A stretch of DNA of 20,256 nucleotides from an uncultured Flavobacteriales bacterium (GTDB lineage Bacteria > Bacteroidota > Bacteroidia > Flavobacteriales_D > Sanyastnellaceae), in assembly GCA_937967465.1 (NCBI GenBank), contig CALBSW010000146.1:1-20256 (forward strand), in the 5' to 3' direction. The position numbers and the translations under genes were made by a program. The stretch's first letter is position 1. Each line of letters starts with the position of its first letter. Under the pieces are notes generated by a model. It had not been told where the DNA came from, made no database searches, and saw nothing but the letters and a program-made list of their open reading frames with translations. Of the stretch, positions 8,154 through 15,805 are shown in pieces.

Positions 8154-9366
8154 TCCGCAGCGTGCCAGGCTGGCGGTGGTGACGCCGCGGTTTCCATACC
8201 CTCTGAACAAGGGGGACCGATTGCGGATCTACCACCAGCTTGACGTCCTGCACCGCCACTTCGACATCGACCTTCACTGCCTCACCTTCGGAAAGGTGGG
8301 GGCCGCTGAACTTGGCCAACTCGAGGGCCGCTGCGACACCATCCACCTGTACAGGCTGAACCCCATCAAGGCCCTGTTCAGAATGGGTTGGGCCTTCTTT
8401 TCGCGCCGTCCCTTTCAGGTCTTGCTGTTCACCGAGCGCCGGCATGTCCGCGGCATGCGGGCCAACATCCTCGCTCAAGCCCCCGATGTCCTCCTCGCCC
8501 AGATGGTTCGGACGGCGGAATACGTCAAGGATTTCGATGCCCTCCCCCACGTTCTCGACATCATGGACACCCTGCATGCAGGTGCAGAACGTGAGGCGGA
8601 GCGCGCTCCATGGTGGAAGCGCCCTTTGCTCCTCGAGGAAGGCCGTCGCCTGCTCCGCTACGAGCACCGTGTCCACCACTATTTCGATGCCTGTACCATC
8701 ATCAGTGGGCAGGACCGCGATTTGCTCCCCCACCCGGATCGACAGGACGTGCACATCGTGCCCAACGGCGTGGATACGGCATACTTCGATCCCGAAGCGA
8801 ACATCCCTGCCTTGCCTGGAGATCCTGACGCCCACGACGTCGCATTCTGCGGCAACTTGGGATATGCCCCCAACATCGTTGCGGCCCGGTACCTTGTGCA
8901 AGAGATCGGACCTGCATTTCACAAGCTGACAGGCCGGCGACTCCAGATCCTGATTTGTGGCGCACAGCCCAACGCGTCGGTGCTTGCACTCGCATCGGAC
9001 AGCGTGACGGTCGTCCGCGACGTCCCCGACATCCGCTCAGCCTACATGGCAGCCCCCATTTTCGTGGCCCCCATGCTGGTCAATACTGGATTGCAAAACA
9101 AACTGCTCGAAGCCCTGGCACTCGAGCGCGCCTGCATCACCACGCCCCGCGCGTTGTCCGCCATCGATGTGGACATGGGCGACACCATCGTCCCTGCGGA
9201 CACCCCTTCGGAATTCGCCCATCACATCCACGCCCTCCTGTCCGATTCGACCCACAGAACGACCATGGGACGACAAGGCCGGCTGAACGTGCTGGAACAC
9301 TTCGGATGGGAAGCGGCCACTGCAACCTTGGTTACCGTACTGAAAGACTTGGCGGGAACCCGTTGA
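8140..9366 (+). CDS. GT-B glycosyltransferase of the TIGR03087-like sugar-transferase type
   Basis: 409 aa. The start RLAVVTPRFPYPLNKGDRLRIYHQL strongly recalls the RFPYPPDKGDRIRSYHLL opening of TIGR03087 sugar transferases (PEP-CTERM/exosortase-associated in other phyla). DIMDTLHAGAEREAER and LLRYEHRVHHYFDACTIIS match the following blocks, as does VHIVPNGVDTAYF. The donor domain has AFCGNLGYAPN, PIFVAPMLVNTGLQNKLLEALALERACITT and a terminal helix. The frame extends upstream to 8065, but the ATG at 8140 places the conserved start near residue 10 and overlaps the upstream glycosyltransferase by only 14 nt. No exosortase or PEP-CTERM gene is seen in the window, so association with such a system is not supported here; envelope or exopolysaccharide glycosylation is more likely. 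Confidence 0.9.
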   Translation: MSSVDPQRARLAVVTPRFPYPLNKGDRLRIYHQLDVLHRHFDIDLHCLTFGKVGAAELGQLEGRCDTIHLYRLNPIKALFRMGWAFFSRRPFQVLLFTERRHVRGMRANILAQAPDVLLAQMVRTAEYVKDFDALPHVLDIMDTLHAGAEREAERAPWWKRPLLLEEGRRLLRYEHRVHHYFDACTIISGQDRDLLPHPDRQDVHIVPNGVDTAYFDPEANIPALPGDPDAHDVAFCGNLGYAPNIVAARYLVQEIGPAFHKLTGRRLQILICGAQPNASVLALASDSVTVVRDVPDIRSAYMAAPIFVAPMLVNTGLQNKLLEALALERACITTPRALSAIDVDMGDTIVPADTPSEFAHHIHALLSDSTHRTTMGRQGRLNVLEHFGWEAATATLVTVLKDLAGTR

Positions 9367-9398
9367 ATCGGAGCAAGCTGGCCCGTATTTTCGCCCTC

Positions 9399-10301
9399 AT
9401 GCCCAAGGCCATTCCCCTTTTGGATGCAGGCCGTTTCCTCCAAGGAGATGATGCCGCGCGAACCGCCTTCGCCCAAGACTTGCGCGACGCGTTCTCTCGG
9501 TACGGTTTCGTCACACTGGAAGGCCATGGCTTGGATGCCGACCTGATTCAGCAGACGTACCAATCGGCAGCGTCTTTCTTCGGCCTGCCCGTTGAACAAA
9601 AGATGGCCAGCCAGATCCCGGGCGTCGGCGGCAACTTCGGCTATACCCCCTTTGGACAGGAGCACGCCAAGGACGAGGCGCGCGCCGATTTGAAGGAGTT
9701 TTACCACTTCGCCCAGACGCATTACACCCAGCCCGACTGTGCGGCGGTTCCGGAATTCACGAAGGGTGGCCAGCAGCTGTACGCCGATCTCGAAGCGTTG
9801 GCCATTGAATTGCTCAAGGCCGTGGCCATGGGACTGGACCTTCCCGAAGACCATTTCACGGAACAAGTCCAGGGCGGAAACAGCATCCTCAGGGTCCTCC
9901 ATTATCCCCCGGCTCCAGACGCACCTGCGGATGCACCTCGGGCAGGAAGCCATGAGGACATCAATTTGATCACCCTCCTGGTGGGCAGCTCGGCCGATGG
10001 ATTGGAGGTGTTGGACATGGACGGCGACTGGATTCCGGTCCGGGCCCACAGCCAACACCTGACTGTCAACGTCGGTGACATGCTGCAGAACTTCACCGGC
10101 GGTGTGCTCCGTTCCACCACACACCGCGTCGTTCTGCCAGAAGGCGAAGGACGCTCCAAGTCGCGGTTCAGCCTCCCCTTCTTCCTGCATCCGCAGGGCT
10201 CCATGCCGCTCGATCCCGTCATGGGCGACCGGGAAGCCCACCCGTGCTGGACGGCAGAGGCCTTCCTCAACCACCGCCTCAAAGAAATCGGTCTCTCTTG
10301 A
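9399..10301 (+). CDS. Isopenicillin N synthase-family Fe(II)/2-oxoglutarate oxygenase
   Basis: A 300-aa non-haem iron dioxygenase. It has the DIOX_N-type N-terminus (AIPLLDAGRF, AFSRYGFVTLEGHG), FGLPVEQKM and GNFGYTPFGQEHAKD. The double-stranded beta-helix core holds the iron facial triad H185-x-D187 (GSHEDINLIT) and H242 (STTHRVV), plus the R-x-S 2-oxoglutarate-binding pair R256/S258 (SRFSLPFF). All key residues are present, so it should be active. Substrate is unknown: the family includes antibiotic, hormone and small-molecule hydroxylases and isopenicillin N synthase itself, and nothing nearby suggests beta-lactam synthesis. The ATG at 9399 fits the family start; an alternative TTG at 9363 overlaps the stop of the preceding gene and would add 12 residues. 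The next gene begins 8 nt after the stop. Confidence 0.92.
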   Translation: MPKAIPLLDAGRFLQGDDAARTAFAQDLRDAFSRYGFVTLEGHGLDADLIQQTYQSAASFFGLPVEQKMASQIPGVGGNFGYTPFGQEHAKDEARADLKEFYHFAQTHYTQPDCAAVPEFTKGGQQLYADLEALAIELLKAVAMGLDLPEDHFTEQVQGGNSILRVLHYPPAPDAPADAPRAGSHEDINLITLLVGSSADGLEVLDMDGDWIPVRAHSQHLTVNVGDMLQNFTGGVLRSTTHRVVLPEGEGRSKSRFSLPFFLHPQGSMPLDPVMGDREAHPCWTAEAFLNHRLKEIGLS

Positions 10302-10309
10302 CCCTCTCC

Positions 10310-10873
10310 ATGTTTGATCTTCAACCCTGGCCCTGGTACATCACCGGGCCCATGATCACCCTCACGATGGCCGCGTTGCTCCTCATCGGAAAGCGCTTCG
10401 GCATCAGCTCCAACCTGCGGACCATGTGCGCCATTGGCGGCGCCGACAAACTGTCGGACTACTTCCAATTTGACTGGAAGAGCCAACGTTGGAACTTGGT
10501 CTTCGTCCTCGGCACCCTCGTTGGCGGCTTTGTGGCCAAGGGATTCCTGCTCCAGGATGCCCCCGTGGACATCCACCCTTCCACCGCTGAAGCCTTGCAG
10601 GCCATGGGCGTCCAAGATGCCGGGAGCGCCTTTGCGCCCGGTGCCTTGTTTGGTGCGGAGGCGTGGTCCAACCCGGTGGCCATGCTGGCCTTGTTGGTGG
10701 GCGGACTGTTCGTCGGATTCGGCACCCGCTGGGCCAATGGGTGCACCAGCGGTCACGCCATCAGCGGTCTGAGCTCCATGCAGTGGACGAGCCTCATTGC
10801 CGTGATCGGCTTCTTCATCGGCGGACTGGCCGCCACGCATTTCCTGCTTCCCATCCTTCTTCCCTTGCTCTGA
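10310..10873 (+). CDS. YeeE/YedE-family transporter subunit (larger half)
   Basis: 187-aa polytopic membrane protein of the YeeE/YedE sulfur-compound transport superfamily, whose characterised member TsuA imports thiosulfate. Signature elements are TMCAIGGAD (Cys40) after TM1 and NGCTSGHAISGLS (Cys145) before the last helix; conserved Cys residues line the thiosulfate path in the family. Hydrophobic segments lie at about 10-27, 62-81, 122-142 and 158-187. The 60-residue shift in length and the missing second repeat are explained by the next gene, which supplies the other half. The ATG at 10310 is 8 nt after the oxygenase stop. Thiosulfate as substrate is only inferred from the family. Confidence 0.9.
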   Translation: MFDLQPWPWYITGPMITLTMAALLLIGKRFGISSNLRTMCAIGGADKLSDYFQFDWKSQRWNLVFVLGTLVGGFVAKGFLLQDAPVDIHPSTAEALQAMGVQDAGSAFAPGALFGAEAWSNPVAMLALLVGGLFVGFGTRWANGCTSGHAISGLSSMQWTSLIAVIGFFIGGLAATHFLLPILLPLL

Positions 10874-10874
10874 C

Positions 10875-11285
10875 ATGCTGCGCATTTTCCTCCTCGGACT
10901 CTTGTTTGGCATCACCTTGACCATGGGCGAGGTGATCAGCTGGTTCCGCATCTATGAGATGTTCCGCTTCGAATCGTTCCACATGTACGGCGTCATCGGA
11001 AGCGCTGTGATGCTCGGAGCCGCGTTTCACCTGCTGGCCAGGAGCCGCGGCTGGAAAGCTGAAGGTGGCCGGGCATTGGATGTCTTCCGGTATGACGGCA
11101 AACTTTGGAAATCCTACCTCCTCGGGGGCACGGTATTCGGCATGGGCTGGGCCGTCACCGGTGCTTGCCCCGGGCCGCTGTTCATCACGCTGGGCGCCGG
11201 CTACCTCCCTGTGATCGTGGCCATCATCGGCGCACTCCTCGGCACCCTGCTCTACGGCATCGTACGCCGACACCTCCCCCACTGA
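10875..11285 (+). CDS. YeeE/YedE-family transporter subunit (smaller half, DUF6691-like)
   Basis: 136-aa membrane protein forming the partner half of the split YeeE/YedE transporter. It begins MLRIFLLGLLFGITLTMGEVISWFRIYEMF, typical of the small subunit, and carries the GMGWAVTGACPGPLFITLG block around Cys98 that is the counterpart of the GCTSGH block in the larger half. Four hydrophobic segments: about 2-20, 36-55, 81-97 and 106-130. It starts one base after the stop of the larger half, so the two are surely co-translated. Family pairs elsewhere often sit beside a rhodanese or a metallo-beta-lactamase-fold persulfide dioxygenase; none is present here. A 90-nt gap follows in which I see no convincing terminator or promoter. 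Confidence 0.9.
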   Translation: MLRIFLLGLLFGITLTMGEVISWFRIYEMFRFESFHMYGVIGSAVMLGAAFHLLARSRGWKAEGGRALDVFRYDGKLWKSYLLGGTVFGMGWAVTGACPGPLFITLGAGYLPVIVAIIGALLGTLLYGIVRRHLPH

Positions 11286-11375
11286 GCCTGGCGACCCATC
11301 TCGGCCCTCGGTAGGGTTTGTTAAGAGGCTCGCGCGCACGTTCCATGGGAAGTCCTTGTTAATTCATCACGGACA

Positions 11376-12860
11376 ATGCCCATGAAGACAAGCACCTTTT
11401 TCATCCCCGCCCTGTCGGCCGCCTTTGGCGCGGCCCTCACCTTCTTCGCGCTGCCCCTCCGACAAGAGGCGGTGGCAGACCCGGCGCCCATCCAAGCGGC
11501 GCGGTTCATTCCTTCAACGGGCCCAGCGCCGATGCAGGCCCCGCCTGCCCCACCCAGTGCCCCCTCCTCCCCGGCTCCCGCTGGCACCCCTGTGGACTTC
11601 CGCGAGGCCGCCAATGTGGCGCTGGATGCCGTGGTTCACATCCGCACCGCCCAACGCGTGCAAAGCGGCAATAGCTGGTCCCCATTTTGGGGCCAAACCC
11701 CACAAACTGGCATCCAACGGGGGTCCGGCAGTGGTGTCATCCTGGACGCCGGAGGCTACATCGTCACCAACCACCACGTCATCGACGGTGCGGACGACAT
11801 CGAAGTGGGCCTGAATGACAACCGCTCGATGAAGGCCGAACTCATCGGCAGCGATCCGGCCACCGACATTGCTGTACTGCGCATCGATGCGGGCGACCTG
11901 ACCGCGCTCGAATGGGGCAACAGCGACAACGTCCAGGTCGGAGACTGGGTGTTGGCCGTGGGCAACCCCTTCGACCTGACCAGCACCGTCACTGCCGGCA
12001 TCGTCTCCGCCAAGGCCCGCGACATTCAATTGCTCCGGCCGGATTACGAGCGGGACGTCTTCCCTGTGGAAAGCTTCATCCAGACCGATGCCGCCGTGAA
12101 TCCGGGCAACAGTGGCGGCGCCCTCGTGGACACCCGGGGTCGGCTGATGGGCATCAATACGGCCATCGCATCGCGGACCGGGAGCTATGCCGGCTATGCC
12201 TTCGCTGTCCCATCCAACCTCGCCCGCAAAGTGGCTGCGGACCTGATTGAATTTGGCCGGGTGCAGCGTGCCTACCTCGGCGTCAACATCCGCCCCGTGG
12301 AGGAAGCCCTCGCCTCTTCCTTGGGCCTTCCTGAAGTGGAAGGGGTTCTGGTGGTCGGCACCACACCGGGAAGTGGTGCAGAGGAAGCCGGACTGCAGGA
12401 AGGCGATGTGATACTCAGTGTGGGTGGCAGCAACACCTCTTCGTTGCCCGCCTTGATGGAGCGGGTCAATCAATTCCGTCCAGGACAGTCCACCACCGTC
12501 GACATCTGGCGGGACGGACAGCTGCAGCGATTTGAAGTCGAACTGCGCGACCGCGATGGCAACACGGAGATGGTGTCTGCCTCTGCCGAGGAAGCGGCCG
12601 ACATCTCCATGGTGCTGGGTGCCCAATTGCAGGATGCCGACGATGGTGTGCTGGTCGTGGAACCTGGTGAAGGGCCACTCGGCCTTGCCGACATCCCCGC
12701 CAACACCCGGATTTTGGCCATCGATGGGCAACGGGTCACGAGCACGGGCGATCTGGTCGATGGACTAGAAGCGGCCATGGCGCAGGAGCGAAAAGCCGTC
12801 CTCCTCGAGGCCACCCTTCCAAATGGGCGTTCCACTTGGTTTGGCGTGGGCCTTCGGTGA
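11376..12860 (+). CDS. HtrA/DegP-type periplasmic serine endoprotease with two PDZ domains
   Basis: 494 aa. Degrades or refolds misfolded envelope proteins. The N-terminus is a signal peptide or anchor (hydrophobic 8-27), then a Pro/Ala-rich linker (about 35-72). The trypsin-like domain has the full triad: H134 in TNHHVID, D164 in PATDIAVL and S246 in NPGNSGGAL. PDZ1 starts at YLGVNIRPVEE (about 300) with EEAGLQEGDVILSVGG; PDZ2 is more divergent (GVLVVEPGEG, ILAIDGQRV). Length is normal for DegP/DegQ. ATGs at 11376 and 11382 are both possible; I take the first. The PDZ2 domain ends the protein. It is separated by 90 nt from the transporter genes and by 22 nt from the LON-domain gene downstream, so it may head a small proteostasis unit. 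No clear TAnnTTTG promoter box precedes it. Confidence 0.95.
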   Translation: MPMKTSTFFIPALSAAFGAALTFFALPLRQEAVADPAPIQAARFIPSTGPAPMQAPPAPPSAPSSPAPAGTPVDFREAANVALDAVVHIRTAQRVQSGNSWSPFWGQTPQTGIQRGSGSGVILDAGGYIVTNHHVIDGADDIEVGLNDNRSMKAELIGSDPATDIAVLRIDAGDLTALEWGNSDNVQVGDWVLAVGNPFDLTSTVTAGIVSAKARDIQLLRPDYERDVFPVESFIQTDAAVNPGNSGGALVDTRGRLMGINTAIASRTGSYAGYAFAVPSNLARKVAADLIEFGRVQRAYLGVNIRPVEEALASSLGLPEVEGVLVVGTTPGSGAEEAGLQEGDVILSVGGSNTSSLPALMERVNQFRPGQSTTVDIWRDGQLQRFEVELRDRDGNTEMVSASAEEAADISMVLGAQLQDADDGVLVVEPGEGPLGLADIPANTRILAIDGQRVTSTGDLVDGLEAAMAQERKAVLLEATLPNGRSTWFGVGLR

Positions 12861-12871
12861 GTTCTATGCCC

Positions 12872-12879
12872 TATCTTAA
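12872..12879 (+). promoter_or_regulatory. Weak -7-like box directly before the LON-domain gene
   Basis: TATCTTAA matches six of the eight positions of the TAnnTTTG box and ends 3 nt before the ATG at 12883. I find no convincing -33 element at the right distance. It may be coincidence, but the placement parallels the boxes at 13535 and 19195. Confidence 0.25.
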
Positions 12880-12882
12880 AGC

Positions 12883-13506
12883 ATGGGTCAGTCCGCCTTT
12901 CATCTCCCCCTCTTCCCGCTTGGGGTCTTCCTGTTTCCAGGTGAGAAAACGGGCTTGCACATTTTCGAGCCGCGCTACCGCCAATTGGTGGGTGAGCTGG
13001 AAGACGCCATGGCAGGTGGACGAACAAAAGACAACCTCTTTGGAATCCCCTTCCATTTTGAGGACGTCACCGCTTCCACAGGCACCCTGGCGAAGTTGGT
13101 TGACGTAAAAAAGGTCCACCCAGGAGGCCGCAAGGACATTCTAATCGAATGCGTGGGGCACTTCGAGACCTGCAGCTTCACGTCTGTGTCTTCTCCCAAA
13201 TTGTATCCTGCCGGTCAAGTGTTGAAACGGGACATCGGGCTCGATGCCGAACTCTCCCCCCAGCACTTCGCCAAAGTGCTCAAAATCAAAGAGATTCTCA
13301 GCCAACGAGACGTCGAGGTGTCCGAACTGCGCGCAGACACCATCCGGGACCTCACCACGTGGTTGGGCTTGCCCCCAGCGCACAAACACAACCTGCTGAC
13401 CAAACAAGGCCCGGATCGCTCGCGCTTCCTCGACAGCGTGCTGCGGTGGACATTGTTGATTCTTCAACAGGAATCCAAGGTGGAACGGGGATTCTTTCCG
13501 AATTGA
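12883..13506 (+). CDS. LON substrate-binding (LON N-terminal) domain protein
   Basis: 207-aa stand-alone LON_substr_bdg protein without ATPase or protease domains. The opening LPLFPLGVFLFPGEKTGLHIFEPRYRQLV is the family signature, followed by the PUA-like beta barrel (NLFGIPFHFED, ILIECVGHFE) and a helical C-terminus with RDLTTWLGLPPAHKHNLLTK. Such proteins are common in Bacteroidota and other phyla; their precise role is not established, though peptide or unfolded-protein recognition is assumed from Lon. The position 22 nt downstream of an HtrA protease gene fits a protein-quality theme, but cytoplasmic versus periplasmic location makes direct cooperation unlikely: no signal peptide is visible. 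Confidence 0.92.
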   Translation: MGQSAFHLPLFPLGVFLFPGEKTGLHIFEPRYRQLVGELEDAMAGGRTKDNLFGIPFHFEDVTASTGTLAKLVDVKKVHPGGRKDILIECVGHFETCSFTSVSSPKLYPAGQVLKRDIGLDAELSPQHFAKVLKIKEILSQRDVEVSELRADTIRDLTTWLGLPPAHKHNLLTKQGPDRSRFLDSVLRWTLLILQQESKVERGFFPN

Positions 13507-13534
13507 TTCCGTCCTGACCCGCTCATGCCCCGGC

Positions 13535-13542
13535 TATCTTTG
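13535..13542 (+). promoter_or_regulatory. TAnnTTTG-type -7 promoter box
   Basis: TATCTTTG is a perfect match to the Bacteroidota -7 consensus TAnnTTTG. No good TTTG lies 17-20 nt upstream (CCTG at 13513-13516 is the best). Transcription would start about 13546-13549, right at the ATG at 13547 or about 33 nt before the ATG at 13580. It probably drives the lipoprotein-to-argS gene run. Confidence 0.55.
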
Positions 13543-13579
13543 TGGCATGTCGTACAGCGCGTTCGGAACACAGCACACC

Positions 13580-14458
13580 ATGGCTACCCTTGCCCGTCCC
13601 TTCTTCATGCTCGCAGCGGCTGCCGTGTTGCACGGCTGCGGACTCTCCGCGACAGCGGAAGGTGGTGCAGAATTCCCCGCGGACTCTGTGGATGCGGCAT
13701 CCAACACCCTCCAGGCCATGACCCCAACATGGGAGGGCCGTCCGACCATTGAAGAGGATCCGTATCTCGATCCGACCCACCCGGAATACATGGCGGGCCC
13801 TTCGGTGGTCCATTTCCCCCAAGACAGCTTGGTTCATTTGGAGTCAGAGGACTATGCCGAATTCAAGCAGCAGCTCCAGCGTTTTGTCCAAAGCAACAAC
13901 GATGGCCAATACCGCACCCACTTCGAAGAGCACTACATCCCAGAGACCTTTCCGACCGACTCTGTCTTCGAGCTCTACGTCCGCATGTGGGGCCAATGGG
14001 ACAGCATCGGCGTGCGCAATCGGTTCGACCACTGGGCGGTGCGCTACATCTCCCCATTCGAAACCGGCGAGGTGTACGACGTCGCCCTGGCGGAAGTGGA
14101 CATTCGACACCACATGGTCTTCGAAAAGCGGTGGACTGGCAACTACCGGAATTTCGGCAGGACCCTTGGCCAGCGTTATCCTGGGGCCGTCATCACGTAC
14201 CGCGATACCACGTGGGTCGAAGCCAACGGAGACACCATGTTGCGCCGTCACATCACAGCGGAAGCGGAACGTTTCTTGTGGGCTGTGCGCGGCCATGGCG
14301 ACGATGGACGTGGCGATCAACTCTGTTGGATGAACGACGGGTGGCAACTGGTCCCCGATGTGGTGGCCGTCATGGACAGCGCTGCTGTGATGCAAGTGCA
14401 GGACCACCAAGCCGAATTCGGCACCCTCCTCACCCGGCCCCAGATTTCTGGACGATGA
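13580..14458 (+). CDS. Lipoprotein of unknown function
   Basis: 292 aa with a short lipoprotein signal: Arg6, hydrophobic FFMLAAAAVL and lipobox LHGC. I do not recognise the mature domain. It is rich in Asp, Glu and aromatic residues, with SEDYAEFKQQLQRFVQSNND, a WGQWDSIGVRNRFDHWAVRYISPFETGEVYDVALAEVDIRHHMVF stretch read in blocks, and a C-terminal WMNDGWQLVPDVVAVM that recalls the last strand of NTF2/SnoaL-like folds; that is a guess. The ATG at 13580 gives the usual short lipoprotein signal. The in-frame ATG at 13547 sits only 4 nt after a TAnnTTTG box, so it could be used only from a leaderless message. Its stop overlaps the start of the YCII lipoprotein gene (ATGA), implying coupling. Confidence 0.85.
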   Translation: MATLARPFFMLAAAAVLHGCGLSATAEGGAEFPADSVDAASNTLQAMTPTWEGRPTIEEDPYLDPTHPEYMAGPSVVHFPQDSLVHLESEDYAEFKQQLQRFVQSNNDGQYRTHFEEHYIPETFPTDSVFELYVRMWGQWDSIGVRNRFDHWAVRYISPFETGEVYDVALAEVDIRHHMVFEKRWTGNYRNFGRTLGQRYPGAVITYRDTTWVEANGDTMLRRHITAEAERFLWAVRGHGDDGRGDQLCWMNDGWQLVPDVVAVMDSAAVMQVQDHQAEFGTLLTRPQISGR

Positions 14459-14910
14459 TGCAGCCAGGACTCCCCATGGCCATCGGGATCTTGCTCGCCC
14501 TGGCGGGTTGCGGCACCACCGGCTCGACATCCGAACCCCGCGCCGATGCGCCCGCCCTCGCGGATGAAGGAGACGGATGGGACATGAAGGCCTATCAATT
14601 CGTCACGCTGACCCGGGCAGCACAGACCGCTGAGCTGGACTCCGCCGCGAAGTCGGAGGTCATGCGCGGCCACCTGGCTCATTTGGACTCCCTGTATGAT
14701 GCAGGCATCATCCGACTGGTGGGCCCATTTGGGGACGACCGCGATGTTCGTGGCTTTGCCTTGCTCGATGTACCAGACTCCGCCACCGCCATGGCGCACA
14801 TGGCAGTGGACCCGTCCGTTCAGGCGGGCATTTTCACTTTGGACAGCCGACCCTGGTGGGGACCTTCCTCTCTGGATGTCTCTGCTGCTGCACCCTCTCC
14901 TGCCCCATGA
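14455..14910 (+). CDS. YCII-domain lipoprotein
   Basis: 151 aa (150 if the second ATG at 14458 is used). Signal with lipobox ALAGC (Cys19), then a YCII (dimeric alpha+beta barrel) domain from about 46 to 136: YQFVTLTRAAQ, RGHLAHLDSLYDAGIIRLVGPF (His73 and His76 in the family's H-x-x-H helix), DVRGFALLDVPD, DPSVQAGIFTLDSRPWWG. The PWWG ending is typical. YCII proteins are usually cytosolic and of poorly known chemistry; here the domain should sit in the periplasm or on the outer membrane. Both ends use 4-nt ATGA overlaps, with the upstream unknown lipoprotein and with the amidinotransferase-fold enzyme downstream. Confidence 0.9.
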   Translation: MMQPGLPMAIGILLALAGCGTTGSTSEPRADAPALADEGDGWDMKAYQFVTLTRAAQTAELDSAAKSEVMRGHLAHLDSLYDAGIIRLVGPFGDDRDVRGFALLDVPDSATAMAHMAVDPSVQAGIFTLDSRPWWGPSSLDVSAAAPSPAP

Positions 14911-15803
14911 GCTTTCGAGTGGACAACGAATGGGGTGAACTCAAACGGGTCATTGTCGGTCACGGCCGCAACATGCATGCCCCAACGTCGGCTGAGGATG
15001 CCTTCGACCCCACGTCTTACTTGCACTTGTCTTCAGGGACATACCCGAGCGTGGATGAAGTGGCACTTCAACTCGATGGCCTCGCAGGGGTCCTCACGGA
15101 TTTCGGGGTGGAGGTGCTTCGGCCACACGATGTCCCCGACCTCGAACAAGTCTTCGCCCGAGATGTGGGATTTGTGGTGGAAGACCAGTTCTTCCGGTCT
15201 GCCATGATCGAGAACCGGGAAGCCGAATGGCAAGGGGTATCCCCCTTGATCCCGGAGGCATCGGTCCGCAGCATTCCCCAACACATCCGTGCCGAAGGTG
15301 GAGATGTGCTGTTGCTCGACGATGCGATTGCCATCGGCATCACGGTGCAGGCCGATCTACTTCACCTGCAGACTGCGCGGACCCATGCCGACGCTGTGGA
15401 ATTCCTGCAAAGCGCATTTCCCCATCGAGAAGTCATGGGCCTGGAACTGCACAAGCACGACCGCGACCCCATCCGCTGCGCCCTTAACCTCGATTGCGCC
15501 TTCATGCCGCTCGGCCACGGGGAAGCCATTGTCTGTGGGGAGGCCTTCCTGAACGGACGGCAACTGGACGACCTGCTGTCGCGCTTCAAGGGCACGGTGG
15601 ACATCACGCTCCAAGAAGCGGCTCTGTTGCAAAGCAATTTGCTCCACCTGACCCCGGACACCCTCCTCATCGACCCGCGTTTCCAACGCCTGAGCCAGAT
15701 TCTTCGCGGGATGGGTTACGAACTGATTGAAGTGCCGATGCACCATGTCGGCAAAATGGGCGGACTGTTTCGTTGCACGACCCTGCCCCTGCTTCGCCAT
15801 TGA
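14907..15803 (+). CDS. Arginine deiminase/amidinotransferase-fold protein with an altered catalytic His
   Basis: 298 aa of the pentein (guanidino-group-modifying) superfamily, which acts on arginine, agmatine, methylarginine or glycine/arginine. Recognisable blocks: DNEWGELKRVIVG at the start, FARDVGFVVED (Asp86), AEGGDVLLLDD (129-138), RDPIRCALNLDCAFMPLG and the C-terminal nucleophile GGLFRCTTLPL with Cys290. In relatives the motif before the D is H-[LI]-D, where His is the general acid/base; here residue 194 is Asn (codon AAC, one base from CAC). The Cys and the acidic residues are kept. It may be a non-catalytic or altered paralogue, or contain a sequence error. No signal peptide is visible, so it is cytoplasmic. 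The start at 14907 overlaps the YCII gene by 4 nt; the next pentein gene starts 2 nt after its stop. Confidence 0.88.
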   Translation: MSFRVDNEWGELKRVIVGHGRNMHAPTSAEDAFDPTSYLHLSSGTYPSVDEVALQLDGLAGVLTDFGVEVLRPHDVPDLEQVFARDVGFVVEDQFFRSAMIENREAEWQGVSPLIPEASVRSIPQHIRAEGGDVLLLDDAIAIGITVQADLLHLQTARTHADAVEFLQSAFPHREVMGLELHKHDRDPIRCALNLDCAFMPLGHGEAIVCGEAFLNGRQLDDLLSRFKGTVDITLQEAALLQSNLLHLTPDTLLIDPRFQRLSQILRGMGYELIEVPMHHVGKMGGLFRCTTLPLLRH

Positions 15804-15805
15804 CC

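Noticed and set aside
8955..9398. 148-codon extension before the Fe/2OG oxygenase start
   Set aside because: It overlaps the conserved 3' half of the second glycosyltransferase gene, and oxygenases of this family begin close to the AIPLLDAGRF block.
7107..10274. Long minus-strand frames opposite the glycosyltransferase and oxygenase genes
   Set aside because: The plus-strand genes carry complete family motifs; the minus-strand translations do not.
11286..11375. TTTG (11317-11320) and TAATTCAT (11360-11367) as a promoter for the HtrA gene
   Set aside because: The spacing is 39 nt and the second box matches the consensus poorly, so I could not support it.
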